A stretch of DNA of 64,000 nt from contig CAZILL010000003.1 in the NCBI GenBank assembly GCA_964540105.1, positions 248,001 through 312,000 on the forward strand, given 5' to 3'. The notes beneath the pieces were generated by a model that did no database searches, had not been told where the DNA came from, and saw only the letters and a list, made by a program, of their open reading frames with translations. This document shows, in pieces, positions 52,906 to 61,488 of the stretch. Source of the stretch: DATKJY01 sp964540105 (GTDB taxonomy: Bacteria; Zixibacteria; MSB-5A5; GN15; FEB-12). Position 1 is the first letter of the stretch; every line of letters starts with the position of its first letter. The position numbers and the translations under genes are program-made.

Positions 52906-54019
52906 GCTGACGCTCGGCTCGAATCTCGGTTTGTAAATAGGCCTCCACCCTGTTCAGCATGTCTCCTATCGTGAAGTGACGCAAGAACCTTTCGCGGAGT
53001 CTCGACCCGATCTCAATCCCATTCATCGCATCCCCTAATAGTTCTTCAATCGTTTCTGCCAGCTCCGCCGCATTCCCGAACTGAACCAAACCGCTATAAT
53101 CTGCTCCGAGCACCTCCGGGATCCCGCCCACGCGACTGGCGACAACCGGCAATCCTGATCTCATTCCTTCAAGTATCGCAATCCCGAATGGTTCTTCAAC
53201 TGAAGGATGAATCATCAGGTCGGCTCCGTCGAGCTCGTCTCTGAGATCGGATAGCATCCCCGCAAACAGCACTCGATCTACAATCCCGTAGCCGGCAGCC
53301 ATCTTCCTCAGATCAGCCTTCAGCGGACCGCTCCCGCACAAGAGGAAATGCAGGCGCGGAATCCTGGTCTTAAGCAGGGCGGCTGCTTCGATGAGATATC
53401 TATGCCCCTTCTGCTCCACAAACCGCGCGACCGTTACTGCGACTATCGAGTCCGGTTGAAGTCCGTACTTATCCTTCAGCCGTCTTCTTGCGCTCTCCCT
53501 ATCCAAATCGGGCTGCTGGTCGGGTATTCCGATCGGAATGACTTGTACAACCGCAGGGTCAATGTACCCAGTTCTGGTGATCTGTTCCTTGAGCGACTGC
53601 GATGGCACAATTACCCCCTGCACCAGTCGCGGGGTCAGCCACCGGTGCGCGAGACTATCTCTCGTGATATCCAATCCAACCGACCAGATGACTCGCACAC
53701 GGTCGCTCAGCTTAGCGGCTAATCCTCCCAGCCGAACATCCTTGTTGAAATTAACAATAACCGCGTTGACTTCGTTTCTCTGCAAATAGCGGCGCAGGGT
53801 TCCAATCGTAAAGGGATCGAAGTCCCCCGATATTCGAAGGGGCATGAGATGGACATTCCGATCAGTCCTTTCAATCCTCTCAAACAACGCCGAGTCTGCC
53901 CGTCCGGCGACAGTCACAAAGTGATCCCGCTGCGCCAGACCGCTGGCCGTCAGGCGGATCCACTCCTCCATCCCGCCGAAAGTCTCCATTTCAATCGAGT
54001 CGAGAAATAGAATCTGCAT
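52898..54019 (-). CDS. Family 4 glycosyltransferase
   Basis: 373 aa GT-B fold: N-terminal SIEMETFGGMEEWIRLTASG, then the donor site VARFVEQKGHRYLIEAAALL, LLCGSGPLK and EEPFGIAILEGMRSGLPVVAS with the EX7E pair. Retaining transferase, typical of LPS or exopolysaccharide synthesis. It follows the MsbA-like gene by 2 bp. Confidence 0.92.
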   Translation of the reverse strand: MQILFLDSIEMETFGGMEEWIRLTASGLAQRDHFVTVAGRADSALFERIERTDRNVHLMPLRISGDFDPFTIGTLRRYLQRNEVNAVIVNFNKDVRLGGLAAKLSDRVRVIWSVGLDITRDSLAHRWLTPRLVQGVIVPSQSLKEQITRTGYIDPAVVQVIPIGIPDQQPDLDRESARRRLKDKYGLQPDSIVAVTVARFVEQKGHRYLIEAAALLKTRIPRLHFLLCGSGPLKADLRKMAAGYGIVDRVLFAGMLSDLRDELDGADLMIHPSVEEPFGIAILEGMRSGLPVVASRVGGIPEVLGADYSGLVQFGNAAELAETIEELLGDAMNGIEIGSRLRERFLRHFTIGDMLNRVEAYLQTEIRAERQRG

Positions 54020-54021
54020 CG

Positions 54022-55914
54022 CTACTCCCGGAACTGCATCGCGTAGAGTCGCGAATAGAGACCGCTCTTTCGCATCAACTCGCCATGCGTACCACTCTCC
54101 GAGATTACTCCTTCATTGAGAACCATGATTCGATGGGCGTTCTTGATGGTCGATAATCGATGGGCGATCACCAGGACCGTTCGGTTGGCCATCAACCGAT
54201 CGATCGCCTCCTGAACCAGCATCTCAGATTCGGTATCCAGCGATGACGTCGCTTCATCGAAAATCAGTATCTGCGGATCTTTCAACAGGGCGCGCGCGAT
54301 CGCGATTCTCTGCCGTTGACCGCCCGAGAGCATCACCCCGCGGTTCCCCACTCTCGTGTCGTACCCCTTCTCGAATTGGCCGACAAATTCATGGGCGTTG
54401 GCCATAACCGCCACTTCTTCGATCTTCGATCGTGGAACCCCATTCAGGCCGTACGCTATGTTATTACCTATCGTGTCGTTGAAGAGCAAGGTCTCTTGCG
54501 TGACAATTCCCATAAGCCCGCGCAGCGATGACAGTGTCAAGTCGCGTATGTCATGCCCATCAATAAGCACACTCCCCTGCTGCGGGTCATAGAAACGCGG
54601 CAGTAGATCAAAGAGCGTCGACTTGCCCGCCCCCGAAGGACCGACCACGGCCACGACTTCCCCGCGCCTGACCTCGAAGGAAATGTCGCGCAGCACCGGC
54701 TCGTTTACGTTGTAACTGAACGACACGCTGTTGTATCTGATTGAATCCCTGAATTGCGTCAGATTTACAGCATCCTGACGAACGACAATCCGCTCGGGCG
54801 TGTCGACCACTTCAAACACCCGATCTGCAGCTGCCATTCCCTCCTGCAACTGCACATGAATTTGACTCAGCGACTTCACCGGCTTAATCATGGAGAACAT
54901 CGCCAGCACGTAGGTCATGAAATCGCCTGCCTGCAACTCTCCTGTTCCGGCGATAATCCGCGATCCCGCGTACATGAGAATGATGATCCCTGCCAATGTG
55001 GCCAGAATGTCATTGATCGGAGACGCCAGATGGCGAATGCGTGTCATCCGAAGCAATGCTCGGAAGTACGCGTACGTTGCCTTGAAGAATTTCTCTGTTT
55101 CAAAGTGTTCCATGGAGAAAGCTTTGACTATCCGCACGTTATTTACGGATTCCTCCAGAACCGACGCCACATCGGCCATACGCTCCTGACTTCGCTCGGA
55201 GTGCCGTCGCAACGTCTTACCGATAAACCAAATGAATCCGAAGATGACTGGTAGCACAACCATAGCCAGAATCGTCAGTTTCCAGCTCAGAATGAGCAGG
55301 GATGCAAACAGCATCAAAACAAAAAGAGTGTCGGTGATGAGATTATTGAATCCGAGATTTATCGCTTCGTTCAACACCACGACATCATTTGTAATGCGCG
55401 ACATAACCTGTCCTGTGCGTCTACTGCTGAAGTAGTCCAGAGAGAGACGCTGGTATTTGTCGAACAGCATGTTGCGAAAGGACCTCATCACGGACTGCTG
55501 TACAAACGCCATGTAGAACCCCTGCAGATACAAGAAGAGGTTCTTAGCCAGCACAATAGCGAGAATCACGACACAGAACTTTACCAGTGTCCCCTGCCGA
55601 GTATCAGCGGACACCAGGTAGTCGACAAACCCCCTCATGCTTTCCTTCAGACTGTCCACAAGAGCCGCTATGCTCCCCCACATCCCTCCCTGATCCTGCA
55701 GGACAGTGGATGGGGGATTCAACGGTAACGTGATTCCGCTCGCGTCAGGGGAAAGCGGTAATCTGTCACTTTGGAAAAGTGTCGTGAGCAGCGGACCTAC
55801 CATCCAGATCAGTAAGCCCGAAAACAGCGCCGTCAAAGCCGCAGACGTTGATGCGACCGCCAGTTGCACCCAGTACGGACGCAGTGCTCCGAATGTTCGA
55901 CGATATATGTTCAA
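54022..55914 (-). CDS. msbA: ABC exporter, MsbA-like (lipid A flippase type)
   Basis: 630 aa half-transporter: six membrane helices in residues 1-345, then the ATPase with Walker A GPSGAGKST from 425, signature LSGGQRQRIAIARAL and Walker B ILIFDEATSSLD. There is an unusually long periplasmic loop between helices 1 and 2 (about 45-110) compared with E. coli MsbA. Its neighbours are LPS-core glycosyltransferases, so lipid A-core export is likely; drug export cannot be excluded. Confidence 0.9.
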   Translation of the reverse strand: MNIYRRTFGALRPYWVQLAVASTSAALTALFSGLLIWMVGPLLTTLFQSDRLPLSPDASGITLPLNPPSTVLQDQGGMWGSIAALVDSLKESMRGFVDYLVSADTRQGTLVKFCVVILAIVLAKNLFLYLQGFYMAFVQQSVMRSFRNMLFDKYQRLSLDYFSSRRTGQVMSRITNDVVVLNEAINLGFNNLITDTLFVLMLFASLLILSWKLTILAMVVLPVIFGFIWFIGKTLRRHSERSQERMADVASVLEESVNNVRIVKAFSMEHFETEKFFKATYAYFRALLRMTRIRHLASPINDILATLAGIIILMYAGSRIIAGTGELQAGDFMTYVLAMFSMIKPVKSLSQIHVQLQEGMAAADRVFEVVDTPERIVVRQDAVNLTQFRDSIRYNSVSFSYNVNEPVLRDISFEVRRGEVVAVVGPSGAGKSTLFDLLPRFYDPQQGSVLIDGHDIRDLTLSSLRGLMGIVTQETLLFNDTIGNNIAYGLNGVPRSKIEEVAVMANAHEFVGQFEKGYDTRVGNRGVMLSGGQRQRIAIARALLKDPQILIFDEATSSLDTESEMLVQEAIDRLMANRTVLVIAHRLSTIKNAHRIMVLNEGVISESGTHGELMRKSGLYSRLYAMQFRE

Positions 55915-55998
55915 CTGCTTGTTCCTCCTGTGGATGAAACAGACGACCGCGCACTAATGATCATACATTGTCGAAAATTTGTCAATCGAGAGCGGGCT

Positions 55999-56685
55999 TC
56001 AGTCTCGCCTGGGCCGGATACGCTGCGCATCTCTGGGAATCGTGACCTCAAAGCGGTCAATCGGAACTGAGACACGCGAGCGCACCTCTCTTCGGCGAGC
56101 GCGAAGAGTGAATTTCTCACCGTTCGAAAACGTAAGCTCATCCACCAACCAATCCCCATTCGGTCTGTCGTATGCGATCTGAAAGCGCCAGTCGCACCCG
56201 CGACGCGTCACCGAGTAGAGTCGCCGCGATTGCCGCGACGAATCAACGGTCATCTCAAAGGCAGAATCAAGCCGCATGGAGTCCGGAAGTCTCGAAAACA
56301 GGGACAAAAGATTGATCGAAAGTGACCCCTTCGCGCAACTCGACGAGTTCACTATGTCGGTCACGGATTCCTCCACGTACTCGTTCGATGTCGGTAAGTA
56401 GACTTGCAGGGTTTCTGACGTCAACCGCCCTCGCAGTGCCCCTTTTCCCAGATAGGCTCGCCCCGCAATTGACATGACCGAATCCGTGCGCAGAAGCTCA
56501 AGGCGAACCGATGTCGGCTTCCCATCCTGGCGTAGCTTTGCGTCGAACAGGTACCCGTCGGCAACTACACGGCCCTGAGCCGACTGCGATGTCTCATCGT
56601 TAACTCCGCCGCCCCGCCCACCACCAGTACATCCCACCATAACCGCAGCTCCGACCACGGTAAAGCAACGAATAAATGTCTTCAC
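55999..56685 (-). CDS. Predicted lipoprotein (DUF4292 / LolB-like)
   Basis: 228 aa. Signal with lipobox AAVMVGC and acylated Cys near 19, then a Gly-rich linker. The remainder has the pattern of DUF4292-type outer-membrane lipoproteins: DSVMSIAGRAYLGKGALRG, LTSETLQVYLP, and a Lol-fold-like beta sheet end. Family assignment is by pattern, not search. It follows the site-2 protease by 7 bp and precedes msbA by 84 bp; an envelope biogenesis role fits. Confidence 0.8.
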   Translation of the reverse strand: MKTFIRCFTVVGAAVMVGCTGGGRGGGVNDETSQSAQGRVVADGYLFDAKLRQDGKPTSVRLELLRTDSVMSIAGRAYLGKGALRGRLTSETLQVYLPTSNEYVEESVTDIVNSSSCAKGSLSINLLSLFSRLPDSMRLDSAFEMTVDSSRQSRRLYSVTRRGCDWRFQIAYDRPNGDWLVDELTFSNGEKFTLRARRREVRSRVSVPIDRFEVTIPRDAQRIRPRRD

Positions 56686-56692
56686 AACCTAC

Positions 56693-57319
56693 TTAACCTA
56701 TCCGCACGCCCGCGAACAGATGTACAAAGAATGCAATTGCCGGGCTGAGAACGACCGAAAACGCTCCCATGACAATGAAGATCATTAGGATGAAAGGAGC
56801 AAATTGGTCAAAACGACTCATTGCCTCACCCATCTCCGGCGGCAGGAGATTCCTGAGGATGTGCGATCCATCGAGGGGAAATAACGGTATCAGATTGAAG
56901 CACGCGAGTGACACATTGATCCTGACGGACACAATAAGGAACATGCTGAGGAACTCAGGCACTTCAACCGACAGTCCGGCCGTATAGCGGAAGATCAAGC
57001 CGAATATAATCGCCAGGCCGAAGTTCGACAGCGGCCCCGCCGCTGAAATCCAAAGGTCAGCTGTCCGCGGATTCCGCAGATTGAGCGTATTCACGGGAAC
57101 CGGTTTGGCCCATCCGAAATAGAACCGAGAAACAAAGAGCATTATCGTCCCAAGAAAGTCCAGATGCGCCAGCGGATTGAGTGTCAAACGGCCCATGTCC
57201 TTGGCGGTATTGTCGCCGAACTTGTAGGCAGTATAGGCGTGAAAAAACTCATGCACAGTGAGAGAAAAGAGAATCGCCGGCGCCGCTATTATCGCTCTTT
57301 GTATGAAGTCCTGTCCCAC
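56693..57319 (-). CDS. Site-2 protease family membrane metalloprotease (M50, YwhC-like)
   Basis: 208 aa with about five hydrophobic segments. Zinc site His23-Glu24-x2-His27 (SLTVHEFFHAY) and the third ligand in LFPLDGSHIL near 151. Both motifs lie in membrane helices, as expected for intramembrane proteolysis. It belongs to the short YwhC/rhomboid-neighbour class without PDZ. Its start abuts the glycosylase stop exactly. Confidence 0.93.
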   Translation of the reverse strand: MGQDFIQRAIIAAPAILFSLTVHEFFHAYTAYKFGDNTAKDMGRLTLNPLAHLDFLGTIMLFVSRFYFGWAKPVPVNTLNLRNPRTADLWISAAGPLSNFGLAIIFGLIFRYTAGLSVEVPEFLSMFLIVSVRINVSLACFNLIPLFPLDGSHILRNLLPPEMGEAMSRFDQFAPFILMIFIVMGAFSVVLSPAIAFFVHLFAGVRIG

Positions 57320-57946
57320 TCAGTCCGTCCCTGTCCCTTTCGATGTGCCTGTCGACCGCTTCACTACTGAAACACTCGGCGATCCGGCATCGTAGAACCG
57401 CCACAGCATGTCGCAGCCCTTCCGTATTCCGACCCGAGGACCACTCGCAACACAGTGAACCCCTGTTCCTCGGTCCTCAAGATACAGCCTTCTGCCCGTC
57501 AGATCGAGTCCATTATGTTCCTTCGTCAGGCCAAACGCCCGACAAAACTTCCCTGGTCCGCTCAACATCCGTGACCCCTGAGTTCTCGACGCACGAGCCA
57601 TGAGTTCAATCCCATCCACCGGTTCTGCGGCGCGCAGCAATATAGCCGCCGGAAAACCTCTCGCCTCGGTCACGAAGTTTAGACAATAATACATGCCATA
57701 GATGAAGTAAATGTAAGAACGCCCGGGTGGGCCATACATGATCTTATTCCGCTCCGTTAACCCCACCGACGCATGACACGCCGGGTCAGCTTCCCCGATA
57801 TACGCCTCGACCTCTACGATTCTGGCCGAAATCGTCCCGCGCTCGATTCGATGGACAATATGCATACCGAGAATCTCTTGGCAAATCTCCAGTGTCGGGC
57901 GATTGTAGAATGAACGTGAAAGCTTGCGGGATCTGCGCGAACTCAT
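57320..57946 (-). CDS. mpg: DNA-3-methyladenine glycosylase (AAG/MPG family)
   Basis: Removes alkylated purines in base excision repair. SFYNRPTLEICQEILGMHIV, the active-site Glu in ARIVEVEAYIGEADPACH, GPPGRSYIYFIYGMYYCLN and SGPGKFCRAFGL are family signatures. The frame is open to 58054 inside the next gene; ATG 57946 gives 208 aa and no overlap. The C-terminal Ser/Thr-rich tail (KRSTGTSKGTGTD) is unusual but short. Confidence 0.93.
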   Translation of the reverse strand: MSSRRSRKLSRSFYNRPTLEICQEILGMHIVHRIERGTISARIVEVEAYIGEADPACHASVGLTERNKIMYGPPGRSYIYFIYGMYYCLNFVTEARGFPAAILLRAAEPVDGIELMARASRTQGSRMLSGPGKFCRAFGLTKEHNGLDLTGRRLYLEDRGTGVHCVASGPRVGIRKGCDMLWRFYDAGSPSVSVVKRSTGTSKGTGTD

Positions 57947-57959
57947 CACCACGGATACA

Positions 57960-58814
57960 TCAATCGTCGCAACCACCGGCAATCTGCGGCAACTGTGCCT
58001 CTGCGGCGTCGAAGTCGTAGCCGACATGCTCAGGGGCGTGTGCATCGGAACCAAGATGAATCACGTCCACCCCTGCGCGACGTGCCGCGTTGATAATCCC
58101 GACTTGTGGATAATAGCTGGAGAAACCCTTGCGTGCTGCCGCCGTATTGATCTCAAGAGCCGTTCCTGATTCCTTCAGAGCGGCAAAAAGCTCGTTCAAA
58201 TGCGGTCGGTGTGCATCAGAGACAGACTTGCCGTAGAACTTCTCGCCGTATTTCTTGTAGTAGTCCAGATGCGCAAGGGTATCGAAAAGGCCCGTCTGCG
58301 CCGCTCTCTTAGCCTCTGAAAAGTACTCAGACGCCATCGCCTCAACAGTATATCGCTCGAAGCAGCTCTCATAGCTGTGCGAACAGCAGAAACAGACACT
58401 CCCCAGTTCGTGAATCCCGCACAGCATATACTCAAAATCATACAGCTTCCTGAGTTTCCGCACTTCCTCTTCGCACCCCGGATACCACCCGAACTCCAGG
58501 CCCAACCTGACATACAGCCCCATCGGGTAATATCGGGCATGGGCATTCTCGACATCCTTTACATACTCCGCCAGATTCTCAGTTCGGGCTGGCAGCTTCT
58601 CCCCCTTCACTGAGATGAAATTCGCCGAAGCATCAGCCGACCTCGGATTCGCGTCATAGTGTGTCGTAAAGCAAAGCTCCGCCAGATTCCTCTGTAACGC
58701 CGCCTCACAGTACTCACCAATACTTCCCGCAGCGTCTACCGAGTAATCGCAATGACAGTGATAGTCCGCCAGCCCGCTCACCTCCAATGGCTCCAGCTGC
58801 ATCTTCTTATGCAA
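57960..58814 (-). CDS. PHP-domain phosphatase (histidinol-phosphatase HisJ type)
   Basis: 284 aa. PHP metal motifs: Asp17-x-His19-x-His21 (LADYHCHCDYS), a Glu/His pair in FTTHYD and RLGLEFGWYP, LAHLDYY and HLGSDAH. HisJ enzymes dephosphorylate histidinol phosphate; no his genes are nearby, so the substrate is inferred. TTG at 58814 has AGGAGA five bases ahead and overlaps the MBL stop by eight bases; the ATG at 58802 is too far from that site. Confidence 0.88.
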   Translation of the reverse strand: MHKKMQLEPLEVSGLADYHCHCDYSVDAAGSIGEYCEAALQRNLAELCFTTHYDANPRSADASANFISVKGEKLPARTENLAEYVKDVENAHARYYPMGLYVRLGLEFGWYPGCEEEVRKLRKLYDFEYMLCGIHELGSVCFCCSHSYESCFERYTVEAMASEYFSEAKRAAQTGLFDTLAHLDYYKKYGEKFYGKSVSDAHRPHLNELFAALKESGTALEINTAAARKGFSSYYPQVGIINAARRAGVDVIHLGSDAHAPEHVGYDFDAAEAQLPQIAGGCDD

Positions 58815-59454
58815 AACTCTCTCCTATCAGAAATGGGTTCGATCGTCGCTCTGCCCCGACTGTTGTACGCGGACCATGCCCGGGAAAGCATACCACCCCG
58901 TCCGGCAGTGTCAGAATTTTTCTCTGTATCGAATCAAGCAGCAGCTCGGTTGAACTCCCGGGAAAGTCCGTGCGACCGACTGACCCCTGAAACAGCGTGT
59001 CTCCGCAAAAAAGGATTCCCTGCTCTTCTTCCAAATAGCACATTCCCGCCGGCGTATGCCCCGGCGTCGCCAGCGCTATCAAATGGATCGAGCCGCAGAG
59101 AACGCTCTCCTCATCCGCGAGCAGTCGATCCGGCGCCGGTGCCGTGACTGAATAGCCGGTCATCGCAGACATATTCACCGACGGGCTCGTCAGTAACTTC
59201 TCCTCCCCTTTCCCCACGAACACCGGAACCCCGAATTCGCTCTTCACGTCCGCAACTGCTGCAATATGATCTCCGTGGCCATGCGTCAACAGTATTCCCT
59301 TTGGCGTCAACCCGCACTTCCTGACGGCCTTGATTATCGCCTTCCCGTCATCTCCCGGATCGATTACAACTCCGTCCTGAGTTTCAGTATCCCAATATAA
59401 ATAGCAATTGACCTCGAACGGCCCGACCACTACGATCTGCATCTTCTTTGACAT
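58807..59454 (-). CDS. MBL-fold metallo-hydrolase (glyoxalase II-like)
   Basis: 215 aa with THGHGDH (His58, His60, Asp62, His63), LATPGHTPAGM, LFCGDTLF and FPGHGPRTT, the complete two-zinc set. This short form lacks the glutathione-binding C-terminal domain, so it hydrolyses a thioester or related substrate not determinable here. The ATG at 59454 is predicted to be at the transcription start, and no ribosome site precedes it. The frame is open to 59481. Confidence 0.9.
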   Translation of the reverse strand: MSKKMQIVVVGPFEVNCYLYWDTETQDGVVIDPGDDGKAIIKAVRKCGLTPKGILLTHGHGDHIAAVADVKSEFGVPVFVGKGEEKLLTSPSVNMSAMTGYSVTAPAPDRLLADEESVLCGSIHLIALATPGHTPAGMCYLEEEQGILFCGDTLFQGSVGRTDFPGSSTELLLDSIQRKILTLPDGVVCFPGHGPRTTVGAERRSNPFLIGESFA

Positions 59455-59460
59455 GGTGCA

Positions 59461-59488
59461 AACATACAATACCGACCACATTTGTCAA
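59461..59488 (-). promoter_or_regulatory. Promoter of the MBL-to-rel gene series, leaderless type
   Basis: On the minus strand TTGACA (59483-59488) and TATGTT (59461-59466) are 16 bp apart. Transcription would start about seven bases later, at the ATG 59454, giving a leaderless mRNA. It could drive the closely packed genes down to rel. Confidence 0.5.
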
Positions 59489-59823
59489 CGTCATTCTCCC
59501 CACCCTGAGAGCGCGTGCTATCTCAATGTTGCATCTCGTCTGTTTCAGGGCTTGTTGGAAAAGATCTCGAAAACCTGCTGAGACCCTTTCCCTTCCTCCC
59601 ACCGGGGAGAAATTGCCTGAAGGGCGATTAAGGGGAGTTCCTGAACGAGCCCATCAACAGGGATGTGATGCGACGTCTACGCCTCTAAAACCTTTACGAC
59701 TTCTCCTGTCGCGATCCCCTCACCTCACTCTCAAGCGTGGGCAAGCGGTACGGGTCGCAGAACTGAAGGAGTGGACTCTTCCTCCACAGGAGAGCAGATA
59801 CGCAATGTGGAGAAAGGCCAGTA
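59482..59823. other. Gene-free 342-bp interval of unexplained sequence
   Basis: No supported gene or RNA. It contains one promoter (59461-59488, at its edge), pyrimidine-rich tracts such as CCCTTTCCCTTCCTCCCACC, and short inverted repeats (GTGGA/TCCAC near 59771-59787) without T runs. It lies between the MBL promoter and the pckA stop. The G/C strand balance also seems to change across it. Confidence 0.55.
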
Positions 59824-61488
59824 CTAATGCTTCACCAAAAACTCGCGTTTGATCGGGCCGGCCTTGACGATCTCAGGAGGGCAGCCGTCACGGAATTTCT
59901 TGAAGTTCTCAATGAACAGCGACGCCAATTGCAAGTACTTCTGCTGAAAGGCCTCGTGGTCATCCCAGGTGTTGATCGGGTTGAGAACTTTGTCCGGTAC
60001 GCCCTCACACGATCGGGGAACCTGGAAACCAAACACGGGGTCGGCGTAGTATTCGACGTTCTTAAGTTTCCCCTCAAGAGCGGCGTTGAGCAAAGCACGG
60101 GTGTGGTGGATGCTCATGCGTTTGCCGATGCCGTACTGCCCGCCGGTCCAGCCGGTGTTGACCAACCAGCATGTGGCATTGTGCTTGAGTAGTTTTCGTT
60201 TCAGCATTTCGGCGTAATAGTAGGGGTGGTGCACCATAAATGGAGCGCCGAAACACGCGCTGAAAGTGATTTCGGGCTCCTTGCCCAGATCAACTTCGGT
60301 GCCGCTTACTTTGGACGTATAGCCGGAGATGAAGTGGTACATGGCCTGATCAGGGGTAAGGCAGGCGATCGGAGGCATGACACCGCTTGCGTCGCACGTC
60401 AGCAGGATAACGTTACTCGGATGTCCGGCCATTTTCGACGGGACAGAATTGGCTATGAATTCAAGCGGATAGGCGGCGCGAGTGTTCTCCGTAAGGGAGC
60501 TGTCATCGAGATCAAGCTGACGGGTGACCGGATCAAAGACAACGTTTTCGAGAATGGTGCCGAAACGCCGCGTACAGGAGTAGATTTCCGGCTCGGCGCT
60601 GGACGAGAGGTTGATGACCTTCGCGTAGCACCCCCCCTCGAAGTTGAAAATGCCGTCATCGCTCCAGCCGTGCTCGTCATCTCCCACAAGAAACCGATTC
60701 GGATCGGCGGACAGCGTGGTCTTACCGGTGCCGGAGAGACCGAAGAACAGAGCGACGTCGCCACTCCTGCCGACGTTGGCAGAGCAGTGCATGGTCATGA
60801 TGCCGTCAAGGGGGAGTAGGAAATTCAAGAGCGTAAAGACGGACTTCTTGATCTCTCCGCCATAGCCTGAGCCGCCAATGATGCAGAGTTTTTGGTCGAA
60901 ATTGAGAAGGATAAACGTGGGAGAAATCGTAGTATCAATCTCTGGCACACCGCGAAACGACGGGATCGAGAGGACGGTGAATTGCGGTACAAACTTGCGC
61001 AGCTCGTCATGATTGGCGGCGTGCAGAAACATGTTTCGGGCGAAGAGGCTATGCCAGGCGTACTCGGTGATGATGCGGACGGGGAGGCGGTAGTTCGGGT
61101 CTGCGCCGCCGTAGCAATCCTGCACGAATAGGTCGCGCCCTTGCAGGAAGCCCTGCAGGCGACTGTAGACTAAGTTGAATTTATCGACGTTGAACGGACG
61201 GTTGTATTGTCCCCACCAGATCTTGTCTTCGGTTGAGGCCTCGCGCACGATGAATTTATCGTTGGCGGAGCGTGCGGTGTGTTTGCCCGTGTTCAGAACA
61301 ATCGGACCCTGATGCGCCAGCTTTCCCTCGGATCGGAAGATGATCTCCTCGATCAGGGGTTCAGCTGGAAGATTCCAGTAGACAGTGTGCAGGTTGGTCA
61401 GACCGTGGTTGATTAGATCGTAGTCGGCTTTGACAGCGGTCGCTTGTTTCAGGGCCGGAGTCTTCAGATCGAGAATATAGTGGCTCAT
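59824..61488 (-). CDS. pckA: Phosphoenolpyruvate carboxykinase (ATP)
   Basis: Interconverts oxaloacetate and PEP in gluconeogenesis. The P-loop GLSGTGKTTLSADPNRFL near 248-265, GDDEHGWSD with the metal Asp, EGGCYAKVINLS and NTGWTGGQYG are characteristic of the ATP-type family. Length 554 aa is normal. The ATG region overlaps the aminotransferase stop by 4 bp. Only the plus-strand dominance of G differs from genes further left. Confidence 0.96.
   Translation of the reverse strand: MSHYILDLKTPALKQATAVKADYDLINHGLTNLHTVYWNLPAEPLIEEIIFRSEGKLAHQGPIVLNTGKHTARSANDKFIVREASTEDKIWWGQYNRPFNVDKFNLVYSRLQGFLQGRDLFVQDCYGGADPNYRLPVRIITEYAWHSLFARNMFLHAANHDELRKFVPQFTVLSIPSFRGVPEIDTTISPTFILLNFDQKLCIIGGSGYGGEIKKSVFTLLNFLLPLDGIMTMHCSANVGRSGDVALFFGLSGTGKTTLSADPNRFLVGDDEHGWSDDGIFNFEGGCYAKVINLSSSAEPEIYSCTRRFGTILENVVFDPVTRQLDLDDSSLTENTRAAYPLEFIANSVPSKMAGHPSNVILLTCDASGVMPPIACLTPDQAMYHFISGYTSKVSGTEVDLGKEPEITFSACFGAPFMVHHPYYYAEMLKRKLLKHNATCWLVNTGWTGGQYGIGKRMSIHHTRALLNAALEGKLKNVEYYADPVFGFQVPRSCEGVPDKVLNPINTWDDHEAFQQKYLQLASLFIENFKKFRDGCPPEIVKAGPIKREFLVKH

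Noticed and set aside
59768..59816. Possible DnaA boxes near the strand-composition change
   Set aside because: The nearest matches (TTCTCCACA and TCCTCCACA on one strand or the other) have one or two mismatches and no cluster, dnaA or dnaN is nearby.
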